Shown here: piece after piece, positions 37,617-46,607 of the stretch
Position numbering within the stretch: position 1 is the first letter of the stretch
How the letters are laid out: every line of letters starts with the position of its first letter
Source of the DNA: an uncultured Opitutia bacterium
GTDB lineage: Bacteria > Verrucomicrobiota > Verrucomicrobiia > Opitutales > Opitutaceae
DNA: 64,000 nt
Direction of reading: 5' to 3'
Assembly (NCBI GenBank): GCA_903825285.1
Contig: CAIJZY010000007.1
Coordinates: forward strand, 124,001 to 188,000
Made by a program: the position numbers and the translations under genes
Notes under the pieces: model-generated
Database searches by the model: none
Seen by the model: the letters and a program-made list of their open reading frames with translations, nothing else
Told to the model about the DNA's origin: nothing

Positions 37617-38942
37617 TTATTCCCCGTCCTCGGCCACGAGGGCGAACATCATCTCGGCGGAGGAGACGACCTGGCCGTCCACGGTGCAGTTGCACTCGGC
37701 GGCGGCGAGCTTGTCGCCGCGGTATTTGACGATCTTGGCGTTGATGATGATCTGGTCGCCGGGCCGCACCGGCTTGCGGAACTTCACCTTGTCCGCGCTC
37801 ATGAAGAACGCGGTCTTGCCGGTGTTGCCGCTGCGGCGGAGCATCACGATGCCCGCGGCCTGGGCCATGGCCTCGAGCTGGAGGACGCCGGGCATGACGG
37901 GGTTGTCGGGGAAGTGGCCGGTGAAGTACGGCTCGTTGATGGTGACGTTCTTGATCGCGACGAGCTCGTCCTGGCCAATGAACTCGACGATGCGGTCGAT
38001 CATCACGAACGGGTAGCGGTGCGGGATCGTGTCGAGGATCCGGCGGATATCGAGGGACGTTTCGGTGGGCAGCACCGTCGTCGGCCGCGGCTTCTTCTTC
38101 GGGCCCTTGCGGCGCTCCTCGAGCTTGACGAAGAGGGCCTTGGTCAGCTCGGCGTTGATGGCATGGCCGGGCCGCGTGGCGATGATGTGCGCCTTGAGCG
38201 GCAGGCCCAGCAGGACCACGTCGCCGATGATATCGAGGATCTTGTGGCGGACGAACTCGTCCTTAAAGCGCAGCGGCTCCTTCGAGATGATCTTGTCGCC
38301 GCGGATGACCACGGCGCAGTCGAGCGAGCCGCCCTTGATCTTGCCGAGCTTCAGCAGCTCCTCGATGTCCTCGTAGATCGTGAACGTCCGGGCCGCGGCC
38401 ACCTGGGTCATGTAGACGTCGGGGTCGATCGTGAGCGAGAGGTGCTGCGTGTGGATGCCGCGGTTGTCGGCCGAGGTGCACGAGATCTTCAGCTCGTCGC
38501 ACGGCAGGGCGATGATGGAGGAGTCGCCCTTGGTGACGGAGACGGGGGCGTCGAGCGTGAAGTACTCGCGCTCCTTGTCCTGCTCGAGGGGCTCGCCCTG
38601 CAGGATCATGTTCACGTACGGCTTGGCCGAGCCGTCCATGATCGGCGGCTCGGAGGCGTTCATCTCGAGGATCACGTTGTCGATGCCGCAGCCGTGCAGG
38701 GCGCTGAGGACATGCTCGACGGTGTGAATCTTGGCGTGCCCGGACTGGATGGTGGTGGCGCGGACCAGGTCGGTCACCTGGTCGATCCGCGGCCGCAGCT
38801 CCGGGCTGCCGTTGAGGTCGATCCGCCGGAACACAATGCCGTGGTCCGCCGGCGCGGGTTTCATCGTCAGCGTGACCGCCTCTCCCGTATGCAGCGCGTT
38901 GCCGGTAATGGAGACCTCGCGCGCGAGGGTGCGTTGTTTCAT
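37617..38942 (-). CDS. lpxC-fabZ: Bifunctional UDP-3-O-acyl-N-acetylglucosamine deacetylase / 3-hydroxyacyl-ACP dehydratase (LpxC-FabZ fusion)
   Basis: [42 protein letters not shown]...[17 protein letters not shown]...[14 protein letters not shown], then FabZ part [18 protein letters not shown]...[27 protein letters not shown]. Confidence 0.95.
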   Translation of the reverse strand: MKQRTLAREVSITGNALHTGEAVTLTMKPAPADHGIVFRRIDLNGSPELRPRIDQVTDLVRATTIQSGHAKIHTVEHVLSALHGCGIDNVILEMNASEPPIMDGSAKPYVNMILQGEPLEQDKEREYFTLDAPVSVTKGDSSIIALPCDELKISCTSADNRGIHTQHLSLTIDPDVYMTQVAAARTFTIYEDIEELLKLGKIKGGSLDCAVVIRGDKIISKEPLRFKDEFVRHKILDIIGDVVLLGLPLKAHIIATRPGHAINAELTKALFVKLEERRKGPKKKPRPTTVLPTETSLDIRRILDTIPHRYPFVMIDRIVEFIGQDELVAIKNVTINEPYFTGHFPDNPVMPGVLQLEAMAQAAGIVMLRRSGNTGKTAFFMSADKVKFRKPVRPGDQIIINAKIVKYRGDKLAAAECNCTVDGQVVSSAEMMFALVAEDGE

Positions 38943-39011
38943 AGGGTTAGCGTAGTCTCGGCACCCCGTCCGCCGGAGCGCAAGCGCGGAGATGCAGGCG
39001 AGCGGTCCAGA

Positions 39012-39133
39012 CGAACATCGAATGTCGAACACCCAGCTCCCAACCTCGAACCTCGCTGCAGCCTCCCGCAGTGTGGCCACGTGCAGGAATCCACTTCGGC
39101 GTTGGACGTTGGGCGTTCGGCGTTCGATGTTCG
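39012..39133. repeat. Imperfect inverted repeat made of 7-nt phased CGAAC/CCAAC units, between lpxC-fabZ and efp
   Basis: Left arm CGAACAT-CGAATGT-CGAACAC-CCAGCTC-CCAACCT-CGAACCT (39012-39053); right arm CACTTCG-GCGTTGG-ACGTTGG-GCGTTCG-GCGTTCG-ATGTTCG (39092-39133), reverse-complementary heptad by heptad with wobbles and mismatches. Confidence 0.9.
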
Positions 39134-39240
39134 GATTGACCCCGGGCCCCTTCCCCACGCCCGGCCTTGACACCGCTGAGGGCGTTTCTTCTGCTGACCC
39201 CTTTCACACCGCAAAACCGCATCCCTTCGACCCTCCCGTC

Positions 39241-39798
39241 ATGCCCGCCGCCAACGACATTCGCAAAGGCCAAGTCATCAAATTCAACGGTGAACCGCAC
39301 CTCGTCATGGAGACGCAGCACCGCACGCCCGGCAACCTCCGCGCGTTCGTGCAGATCAAGATGCGCAATCTCCGCTACGGCAAGGCCCTCGACCAGCGCT
39401 TCGCCTCGACCGACACGATCGAGGTGATGCCGACCGAGAAAAAGAGCCTGGAGTTCAGCTACGCCGACCGCGACAGCTTCGCGTTCATCGACCCGGAGAC
39501 GTTCGAGCAGATCGAGCTGAGCGCCGAGACGCTGGGCGACGTGAAGCACTACCTCACCGCCGGCGGCAAGGTGGACGTCCTCTTCGTTGACGAGAAGCCG
39601 CTCACCGTGGAGCTCCCCTCCACCGTCGCGCTGAAGGTCATCGAGAGCTCCGAGGGCATCAAGGGCGACACCGCGAGCAACGTCCAGAAGCCTGCCAAGC
39701 TCGAGACCGGCCTCACGGTGCAGGTCCCGCTCTTTATCAAGGAAGGCGAGATTATCAAGGTCAGCACGGCGGACGGCTCGTACCTGGGCCGCCAGTAA
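39241..39798 (+). CDS. efp: Elongation factor P
   Basis: MPAANDIRKGQVIKFNGEPHLVMETQHRTPGNLRAFVQIKMRNLRYGKALDQRFASTDTIE...GLTVQVPLFIKEGEIIKVSTADGSYLGRQ. Confidence 0.95.
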   Translation: MPAANDIRKGQVIKFNGEPHLVMETQHRTPGNLRAFVQIKMRNLRYGKALDQRFASTDTIEVMPTEKKSLEFSYADRDSFAFIDPETFEQIELSAETLGDVKHYLTAGGKVDVLFVDEKPLTVELPSTVALKVIESSEGIKGDTASNVQKPAKLETGLTVQVPLFIKEGEIIKVSTADGSYLGRQ

Positions 39799-39829
39799 TC
39801 CTCCGGTCCCACCGGACTCCCCTCTCCCA

Positions 39830-39857
39830 CCCGCGGCTTCGGCCGCGGGTTTTTTTT
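39830..39857 (+). terminator. Rho-independent terminator with UUCG tetraloop after efp
   Basis: CCCGCGGC-TTCG-GCCGCGGG-TTTTTTTT. Confidence 0.95.
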
Positions 39858-39872
39858 GCGCCCCCGGCGGGC

Positions 39873-40520
39873 CTAGGCGGTCACCGCGGCGATCGCCGCC
39901 CGGTGGTTCTGCGCGGCCTCCGTCGGATTGCTGCCCGAGCACTGGAGGTCGCGGAGCCGGCCGTCGCGCAGGCCGTAGATCCAGCCGTGCACCGTGACGG
40001 GCTGCCCGCGGGCCCAGGCGTCGCGGACGATCGTGGTCTGCCAGACGTTGGCCACCTGCTCGATGACGTTCAGCTCGCACAGCCGGGCGCTGCGGGCGCC
40101 CTCATCGGGCATCGCGCACAGGCAGGCGTCGTGCTTCTCCCGCACGTCCTGCACGTGGCGCAGCCAGTTGTCGGCCAGCCCGACGCGCTCGCAGCGCAGC
40201 ACGGCGCGGACGCCACCGCAGCCGTAGTGGCCGACCACCATGATGTGCCGCACCTTCAGCACATCGACGGCGAACTGGATGACGGAAAGGCAGTTCAGGT
40301 CCGTGTGGACCACGACGTTGGCGATGTTGCGGTGGACGAAGACCTCGCCGGGCAGCAACCCGATGATCTCGTTCGCCGGCACGCGGCTGTCGGAGCACCC
40401 GATCCACAGGTATTCCGGGCTCTGCTGGTGGGACAGTTTCTCGAAAAACTGCGGGTCGCGCCGCCGGATGTCGTCCGCCCACGCCTTGTTCTGGTCGAAC
40501 AGATGAGTCAGGGGGTCCAT
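39873..40520 (-). CDS. Beta-class carbonic anhydrase
   Basis: MDPLTHLFDQNKAWADDIRRRDPQFFEKLSHQQSPEYLWIGCSDSRVPANEIIGLLPGEVFVHRNIANVV...HIMVVGHYGCGGVRAVL; zinc ligands C, D/R, H, C. Confidence 0.95.
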   Translation of the reverse strand: MDPLTHLFDQNKAWADDIRRRDPQFFEKLSHQQSPEYLWIGCSDSRVPANEIIGLLPGEVFVHRNIANVVVHTDLNCLSVIQFAVDVLKVRHIMVVGHYGCGGVRAVLRCERVGLADNWLRHVQDVREKHDACLCAMPDEGARSARLCELNVIEQVANVWQTTIVRDAWARGQPVTVHGWIYGLRDGRLRDLQCSGSNPTEAAQNHRAAIAAVTA

Positions 40521-40629
40521 GCGCGTCGCGATGGTCGAAACTCCCGCGCGAATGTCCATCCCGAATGCGGCCCGGCCCGGCATGTTCGGCATTGCCGGGC
40601 CCGGCCCCGCCGCCACACTCGCGGGTCTT

Positions 40630-41361
40630 ATGGGACGCCAGTGGCTCCACGCCAAACGCGCGATCGTCAACCTCAAGAAGGGTCAGACGGTCGGCAAACT
40701 CGTGAAGGAAATGACCGTCGCCGCCAAGCTGGGCGGCGGCGACCTGGCGGCCAACGCCCGGCTGTTTGCCGCGGTGGAGAAGGCGCGGAAGGCGAGCGTC
40801 ACGCGCGAGGTCATCGAGCGCGCCATCGCCAAGGGCTCCGGCGTCGGCGGCGACAAGACCGCCCTGGAGCACGTGGTCTTCGAGGGCTACGCGCCGCACA
40901 AGGTGCCCGTGATCGTCGAGGCCTACACCGACAACCACCAGCGCATCGCGCCGGAGATCCGCGCGCTCTTCCGCCGCGGCGTGCTCGGCCAGGCCGGCAG
41001 CAACAAGTTCCTCTTTGAGCACGTGGGCCTTGTCGAGGCCCACCACGCCGACGCCGCCGTGGACCGCGAGGCGGCCGCGATCGAGGCGGGCGCGAACGAC
41101 TTCGAGGTCCTCACCGCCGAGCAGAACGACGACATCCCGGCCGATCGCGCCGGTGCGCGCTTCATCACCGAGCGCAGCGCCGTCCACGCCGTCTCGAGCT
41201 GGCTGGCAAAGCACGGCTGGACCGTGGTCACCAGCGAGCTCGGCTACCTCGCCAAGACCTACCCGGAGCTCGACGACACCGCGCGCGCCGAGGTCGGCGA
41301 GTTCCTGCAGACCCTCGAGGACCACGATGACGTCCAGCGCGTCTGGGCCGCCGTCCGGTAG
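40630..41361 (+). CDS. YebC/TACO1-family protein
   Basis: MGRQWLHAKRAIVNLKKGQTVGKLVKEMTVAAKLGGGDLAANARLFAAVEKARKASVTREVIERAIAKGSG...YEGYAPHKVPVIVEAYTDN-like region...NKFLFEHVG. Confidence 0.9.
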   Translation: MGRQWLHAKRAIVNLKKGQTVGKLVKEMTVAAKLGGGDLAANARLFAAVEKARKASVTREVIERAIAKGSGVGGDKTALEHVVFEGYAPHKVPVIVEAYTDNHQRIAPEIRALFRRGVLGQAGSNKFLFEHVGLVEAHHADAAVDREAAAIEAGANDFEVLTAEQNDDIPADRAGARFITERSAVHAVSSWLAKHGWTVVTSELGYLAKTYPELDDTARAEVGEFLQTLEDHDDVQRVWAAVR

Positions 41362-41377
41362 GCCCTCCCCACCCCTT

Positions 41378-41614
41378 ATGCCCACGCCCAACATTCCCCA
41401 GAAATCACCGATCGTGAAGGAAATGGCCCCGGGCACCTACTGGTGGTGCACCTGTGGCCACTCCAAGGGCCAGCCGTTCTGCGACGGCAGCCACAAGGGC
41501 ACGGGGTTCGCCCCGCGCAAGGCCGAGATCACGGAGACAAAGACCGTCGCGTGGTGCGCCTGCAAGCACACCAAGAACGGCGCGTTCTGCGACGGCTCGC
41601 ACAAGTCGTGCTGA
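41378..41614 (+). CDS. CDGSH iron-sulfur domain protein (two CDGSH motifs)
   Basis: MPTPNIPQKSPIVKEMAPGTYWWCTCGHSKGQPFCDGSHKGTGFAPRKAEITETKTVAWCACKHTKNGAFCDGSHKSC. Confidence 0.92.
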   Translation: MPTPNIPQKSPIVKEMAPGTYWWCTCGHSKGQPFCDGSHKGTGFAPRKAEITETKTVAWCACKHTKNGAFCDGSHKSC

Positions 41615-41659
41615 GGCCGTCCGGTCCGACCCGATATACGCGACGCTCGCCGCGTCGCC

Positions 41660-42220
41660 TCAGCGGGTGCCCGCCGCAATGGCGGGGTACAGCTCGGCAA
41701 ACCGAAGCCAGGTGTCGTCCACGGCCTCCGGCGCGTTCGAGCGCACGATGTTCAGCGTGACCTGCAGCTCGGCCAGGGCTTTCGCGAAGGCCGTGCGGCG
41801 GGTTCGGTCACCCTGCAGCACCGCCTTGCGCAGCGCGGGGGTCGTCATCGGCTCCACCTTCACCAGCGCATGGATCTTCCGCGCGAGTGGCGAGCACTGC
41901 TCGATCGGCCGGTGGTATTTGGGGTAATGCTCGCCGGCCAGGTGGTCCAGGGTCATGAGCACGGCCCGGCCGGACTCGTCCTTGCCGTAGAAGATTTCGT
42001 CCGGGTAGTCCGCCGGCAGCTGGTTCTTCCAGCTCCAGACGGCCCCGATCTTGCGCCCCCACCCGCGCTCACCGGGCTTCCGGTCCGGCAGGTCCACGGC
42101 ATCCCACAGCGACGGCCCGCCGCGCTTCTGGTCCGCGAAGATGGCGCACCGGCGCACTGCGAGGACGAACGCGCGGGCCTGCTCGAGCGTGCGGACGCGG
42201 ACGGGACGGCGTGGTTTCAT
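41660..42220 (-). CDS. Hypothetical protein; possibly related to YcaQ/AlkZ-type proteins
   Basis: 186 aa; WSWKNQLPADYPDEIFYGKDESGRAVLMTLDHLA...ARKIHALVKVEPMTTPALRKAVLQGDRTRRTAFAKALAELQVTLNIVRS; family call is from memory only. Confidence 0.55.
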   Translation of the reverse strand: MKPRRPVRVRTLEQARAFVLAVRRCAIFADQKRGGPSLWDAVDLPDRKPGERGWGRKIGAVWSWKNQLPADYPDEIFYGKDESGRAVLMTLDHLAGEHYPKYHRPIEQCSPLARKIHALVKVEPMTTPALRKAVLQGDRTRRTAFAKALAELQVTLNIVRSNAPEAVDDTWLRFAELYPAIAAGTR

Positions 42221-42233
42221 GGTGTTGATCGCC

Positions 42234-43496
42234 TTATGCGACCCGCGCCCACAGGACCTTGAGGTAGCGGCTCTCGAGGCAATTGGAGTAGACCGGGTGG
42301 TCCGGACCCGGGCCGGTGCGGTCGAAGAACTGCAGCCGGCGGTTCTGGCGGTGCGCGGCCTTGATCACGTGCGCCTCGAAATCCTCGAGGCTCAGGAGAC
42401 CCGAGCAGGAGCAGGTCACGAAGATCCCGCCCGGCTTCACGAGCGAGATCGCGAGCAGGTTGAGGTCCTCGTACTTCTGGCGCCCCTCCCAGTTGCCATG
42501 GTCGTCGCGCGTGAAGATGAACTTCGGCGGGTCGAGCATCACCACGTCCCATTTCTCCCCGTTCTGCTGCATCTGCCGCGCGTAGGCGAAGGCGTCGGCG
42601 TGGACGAACTTCAGCCGCGCCTGGTTCAGGTTGGCGTTGCGCTTCGCCTGGGCGATCGCGGCCTCGTCGAGGTCCACGCTCGTGACGTCCTCCGCCCCGC
42701 CGAGCACCTTGGCGTTGAGCGAGAACCCGCCGGTGTAGCAGCAGAGGTCGAGCACGCGCGCGCCGCGCGTGAAGCGGGCGAACTCGCGGCGGTTGTCGCG
42801 CTGGTCGCAGAAGAACCCGGTCTTGTGGCCCTCGGCGAAGTCCACCTCGTAGCGCACGCCGTGCTCGCGGATCTTCACCTTCGTCGGGGCGGCGGCGTTG
42901 GTCTCCTTGAAGGTCGAGGGCTTGATGCCCTCGAGGCTGCCGAGGTCGTGGTCGACATGGACCCGCGCGAACTTGGTGCCGGCCAGCTCGTGGAGCAGCG
43001 GCAGCCACGCGGGCAGGCGCTGCGCGATGCCGAGGCTGTAGACCTCGCAGAGCAGCGTGTCGCCGTAGCGGTCGATCGTCAGGCCGCTGAGGCCGTCGCC
43101 GTCGGAGTTGATCAGCCGGTAGGCGTCGGTCGTCTCGTCGAGCTTGAACAGGTCCCGGCGCAGCGCGACCGCGCGGCGGAGGGCTGTCTCGAAGTAGGCC
43201 TCGGTGACCGGCTCGGTCGAGTGGCAGACGACGCGGAGCGGGATCTTGGCGCGGGGGTTGAACAGCCCGCCGCCGGTGAGGTTGCCGTTCTTGTCGTAGA
43301 CGTTGACGAAGTCGCCGGGCCGGGCGTCGGACGAGACCTGGCCGAGCAGCCGGGGAAAGATTGCGGGCGCGAAGGTGAAGTACTTGAGTTGGGCCCACGG
43401 CTTGGGCCAGGCCGACCGGTCGATGGCGGCGCGTTCGGCGGGCTCGGGACGAACCGCGGTTCTCGCAGGATATTCCGTGGGCAGCGGGTCAGGCAT
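42234..43496 (-). CDS. RlmI-like 23S rRNA (cytosine-C5)-methyltransferase (PUA + class I SAM-MTase)
   Basis: FVNVYDKNGNLTGGGLFNPRAKIPLRVVC...KTGFFCDQRDNRREFARFTRGARVLDLCCYTGGFSLNAKVLG...DVVMLDPPKFIF. Confidence 0.88.
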   Translation of the reverse strand: MPDPLPTEYPARTAVRPEPAERAAIDRSAWPKPWAQLKYFTFAPAIFPRLLGQVSSDARPGDFVNVYDKNGNLTGGGLFNPRAKIPLRVVCHSTEPVTEAYFETALRRAVALRRDLFKLDETTDAYRLINSDGDGLSGLTIDRYGDTLLCEVYSLGIAQRLPAWLPLLHELAGTKFARVHVDHDLGSLEGIKPSTFKETNAAAPTKVKIREHGVRYEVDFAEGHKTGFFCDQRDNRREFARFTRGARVLDLCCYTGGFSLNAKVLGGAEDVTSVDLDEAAIAQAKRNANLNQARLKFVHADAFAYARQMQQNGEKWDVVMLDPPKFIFTRDDHGNWEGRQKYEDLNLLAISLVKPGGIFVTCSCSGLLSLEDFEAHVIKAAHRQNRRLQFFDRTGPGPDHPVYSNCLESRYLKVLWARVA

Positions 43497-43599
43497 CCGG
43501 GCTAGATGGCACCTTCTTCACCTCGTCGGCAATTTTTTTGCGCACGGCTGAATCCAAACGGCCGGCGCGGGACACTCATCTCCAGAACCCCTCCTCATC

Positions 43600-44049
43600 A
43601 TGATCCACTCCCTCAGTTCCCAACCGCTCCTGCCCCTGCTCGAAATTGATCCCGGCATCCTGCTGGGCCTGATCCTGCCCCTGGCCGGCATCGCCCTGGC
43701 CGGCGTTGTCGTGGTCTGCTCGCTTTATTTTCAGCACCGCCGGCGCGAGATGTGGCACGAGACCGCCCGGGTCGCCCTGGAAAAGGGCCAGCCGCTGCCC
43801 CCGTGGTCGGCCAACTCCTCCGACGCGGCGACCGGGAACCAGGAGGTGCGCAACGACCTGCGCGCTGGCTTCGTGCTGCTGGGCGTGGGCGTCGGGCTGT
43901 TCTTCTTCTTCCACCTCATGAACCTCCGTCCCCTGGCCGGCATCGGCGCGATCCCCGCCTTCATCGGGGTGGCCTTGCTGCTCTACTCGCTGCTCGCCGC
44001 GATCTTTGGCTGGAAGCACCGGGCCGAGTCCATTCCGCCGAAGTCGTGA
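43600..44049 (+). CDS. Hypothetical membrane protein upstream of an ECF sigma factor
   Basis: 149 aa with three hydrophobic segments; stop overlaps the sigma-factor GTG start. Confidence 0.7.
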   Translation: MIHSLSSQPLLPLLEIDPGILLGLILPLAGIALAGVVVVCSLYFQHRRREMWHETARVALEKGQPLPPWSANSSDAATGNQEVRNDLRAGFVLLGVGVGLFFFFHLMNLRPLAGIGAIPAFIGVALLLYSLLAAIFGWKHRAESIPPKS

Positions 44050-44588
44050 ACCCGTCCGACGCCGCGCTGATCTCCCAGGCGGTCGCAGCCGGTGATCCCG
44101 CCGCGTACGGCGAACTGGTGCTCCGTCACCAGTCCGCCGTGCGCCAGTTCCTGCGGCACCTGGCCCGCGGCGACGCCGCGCTCGCGGACGACCTGGCCCA
44201 GGACACGTTCGTGCAGGCCTACCGGAGCCTGGCCGGGTTTCGCGGCGACTCCGGCTTCCGCACCTGGCTGCTCGGCATCGCCCACAACCGCTGGCGCAAC
44301 GCCCGCCGCCAGCAGCGGCCCCAGCTGCCGCTGGATGACCCGCGCGTGCCGGAAGGCTCCGTGCCCGCCGCCGCCGCCAATTCGGACCTCCGCCACGACC
44401 TGACCGCGGCGCTGCGTCAGCTCTCCCCCGACGAACAGACGGTCCTGCACCTCGGCTACCAGCAGGGCCTCACCCACCCGGAAATCGCCACGCTGCTGGA
44501 TCTCCCGCTCGGCACCGTGAAAACCCACCTCACGCGGGGCAAAGCCAAGCTCCGCGAACTCCTCGCCCCATGGAACCCGAACACCTGA
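44046..44588 (+). CDS. ECF-type RNA polymerase sigma factor
   Basis: GTG start; SDAALISQAVAAGDPAAYGELVLRHQ...LADDLAQDTFVQAYRSLAGFRGDSGFRTWLLGIAHNRWRN...LSPDEQTVLHLGYQQGLTHPEIATLLDLPLGTVKTHLTRGKAKLRELL. Confidence 0.93.
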   Translation: MNPSDAALISQAVAAGDPAAYGELVLRHQSAVRQFLRHLARGDAALADDLAQDTFVQAYRSLAGFRGDSGFRTWLLGIAHNRWRNARRQQRPQLPLDDPRVPEGSVPAAAANSDLRHDLTAALRQLSPDEQTVLHLGYQQGLTHPEIATLLDLPLGTVKTHLTRGKAKLRELLAPWNPNT

Positions 44589-44962
44589 TTCCTCCGTCTG
44601 AAGACGACTCCCGCCTGGAAGCCCTGCTGCGCCAGCCGGCCTCACCCCTGCCCGACCATGGGTTCACCGCACGAGTGCTCGCCGCCCTGCCGCCGCCGCG
44701 GGCGCCCCGCTCCCAGGCCCGCATGCTGGCCGCCGTCGCAGGCGGGCTGGCCGGACTGCTGGTCGCGCTGCTTTCGCTCGGCCCGACGCCCGATCTCACC
44801 CCGGACGTTGCCATGCTGGGTCAAGCGCTGCTGGCCCTCGGCACCCTTTGCTTCGACCCGACGGTCATGCTGGCCGTGGGTGTTGCGGCCGGCTCCATGG
44901 TCCTGGTCCTCTGGCGCAACTCCCCGTTGAACACCCCGGCATCAGTCCGGAATTGGTTCTGA
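44570..44962 (+). CDS. Putative membrane-bound anti-sigma factor
   Basis: Overlaps the sigma-factor 3' end; soluble N-terminus (LEALLRQPASPLPDHGFTARVLAALPP) then two to three TM segments. Confidence 0.6.
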   Translation: MEPEHLIPPSEDDSRLEALLRQPASPLPDHGFTARVLAALPPPRAPRSQARMLAAVAGGLAGLLVALLSLGPTPDLTPDVAMLGQALLALGTLCFDPTVMLAVGVAAGSMVLVLWRNSPLNTPASVRNWF

Positions 44963-44980
44963 CGCGCGCAGGGCGTGGCG

Positions 44981-46510
44981 TCAGGATTTCGCGGGCTCGG
45001 TTACACGGACCTCGCGCCGCGCCGTGTAGACTTGGCCAGCAGGATCCGACGCCCTCACCTCGACGACATGCACGCCGAGGCCGAGGTCGGCCGGCACATA
45101 GCTTCGCCAGAGATGGTAGCAGACCACCGGATCCGGCAGGCGCGGCGTGGCCAGCGGGGTCGGCAGCGTGTCCTGCGCGAGGTAGAGCTGCGCATACTCG
45201 GGGTCCCAGTCGAGCACCCGGCGCATGTCGTTCCATTCGCGGCTGTCCACGCGGGTCTCAACCTTCCAGCCGTCGTGGCCGTTGAAGACATTGGCGTAAT
45301 AGGAAATGTAGCCGGTCCGCGGCTTGACCGCCGCCGGGACGTGCAGGCCGATCTGGAAGTCGGACGGGTGCCGCGCGGCGCGGTAGTCCATCCGGACCTC
45401 CGTGCCGCCCACCGTGAGGAAGGCGTAGCCGTGCGGCGTGCCGTCCGCCATGGTCGCGATCGGGATGCCGTTCGCATCCGCCGGCCCGCCCCAGAAGCTG
45501 CCGCTGGCCGCCGCGACGTTGTACTCGTGCAGCGGCTGCGCGCCGCGCCAGCCCTCGGCCGCGCCGTGGAACACATGGCGCTGGTAGTGCGTGTGGCCCG
45601 AGAGCCAGAGGTTGTGCGGCCGGTCCTGCAGCAGGGCAAAGAGCCGGGCGCGGTCCGCCGCGCGGAAGGTCTCGGCGTTCATCGGATTCGGCGAGAACCA
45701 GGGGATGTGCACCAGCAGCACCACCAGCTCGTCGCGCGGCGTCAGGCGGAGCAGGTTCTCGAGGAACGTGAACTGGTCCGGCCGCACGCCGCCGATGTAG
45801 CGCGGGCCGCCGAGGAAGCGGACATCGTTCAGCGCCACGAACAGCACGCCGCCATAATGGAACGCGTAGGTCGAGGGGCCGAACGCCGCCTCGAAGCTGG
45901 CCGTCGCGTGGCGGTCATCCTTCGCCCCGAGGTCGAGGTCGTGGTTGCCGTTCACGCGGTACGCCGGCGCGCCGATGCGCGCCATTGCCGCCGCGAGCGG
46001 CGCGTACAGCTCGTGCCGGTCGAAGGTGATGTCGCCGAGCGAGACGCTGAACGCCAGGTCGCGCGCCCCGGCCAGGCCGTCCACGATCGTGCGGTCGAAG
46101 TAGCCGACCTCCTTCGCTGACGCGGGCTGCGGGTCGGCGAAGAGCAGCACCCGGAAATGGTCGGGCTCCGCCTGCGCCTGCAGCGGGAAGTCCGCGGACC
46201 CGTCCGGGCCCGGCGCGCGGTAGAAGCCGGGCCGCTGCTGCGCGTCCACGGGCGGATGCCAGCCGCGGGGCTTGATCACGAAGAGTGTGGCGCCGTCGAC
46301 GGCGGAAAATTCATAATGTCCCGCCGCGTCCGTGCGGACGACCGCGACGCCGTCGGACACGGCGACCTCCGGCAGGCCCGGCTCGCCGGGCTGGCGCACG
46401 CCGTCGCCGTTGCGGTCGTCAAAGACCACGCCGTGCACCGGCGCGGCCGCCGCCGCTGTGCCCAGGGCCAGGACCAGACCGGCCGCCATCCACCGCCGAA
46501 GCATGCTCAT
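44981..46510 (-). CDS. Secreted calcineurin-like metallophosphoesterase with SdrD-B-like N-terminal domain
   Basis: Signal peptide; VHGVVFDDRNGDGVRQPGEPGLPEVAVSDG; metal motifs LLFADPQP, VSLGDITFDRHELYAPL, RVNGNHDLDLG, LWLSGHTHYQ. Confidence 0.88.
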   Translation of the reverse strand: MSMLRRWMAAGLVLALGTAAAAAPVHGVVFDDRNGDGVRQPGEPGLPEVAVSDGVAVVRTDAAGHYEFSAVDGATLFVIKPRGWHPPVDAQQRPGFYRAPGPDGSADFPLQAQAEPDHFRVLLFADPQPASAKEVGYFDRTIVDGLAGARDLAFSVSLGDITFDRHELYAPLAAAMARIGAPAYRVNGNHDLDLGAKDDRHATASFEAAFGPSTYAFHYGGVLFVALNDVRFLGGPRYIGGVRPDQFTFLENLLRLTPRDELVVLLVHIPWFSPNPMNAETFRAADRARLFALLQDRPHNLWLSGHTHYQRHVFHGAAEGWRGAQPLHEYNVAAASGSFWGGPADANGIPIATMADGTPHGYAFLTVGGTEVRMDYRAARHPSDFQIGLHVPAAVKPRTGYISYYANVFNGHDGWKVETRVDSREWNDMRRVLDWDPEYAQLYLAQDTLPTPLATPRLPDPVVCYHLWRSYVPADLGLGVHVVEVRASDPAGQVYTARREVRVTEPAKS

Positions 46511-46607
46511 GCCGCGAGCAAAGCGGCCGCGCGCGTCGGGTCGAGTCCGGATGCGGCGCCTGCGGGCTTGTCCTGCCGCCGGTTTTTCGTGTCTGCTCGT
46601 CTCCGGC

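Noticed and set aside
38947-40080. 377-aa and similar ORFs running through the 39012-39133 palindrome (translations like [23 protein letters not shown])
   Set aside because: These are translations of the heptad repeat itself, not a real protein; the repeat is reported as a DNA/RNA element instead.
44955-44987. Possible terminator CTGACGC...GCGTCAG between the convergent anti-sigma and phosphoesterase genes
   Set aside because: Stem of only about 7 bp and no T-tract on either strand; too weak to list as a feature.
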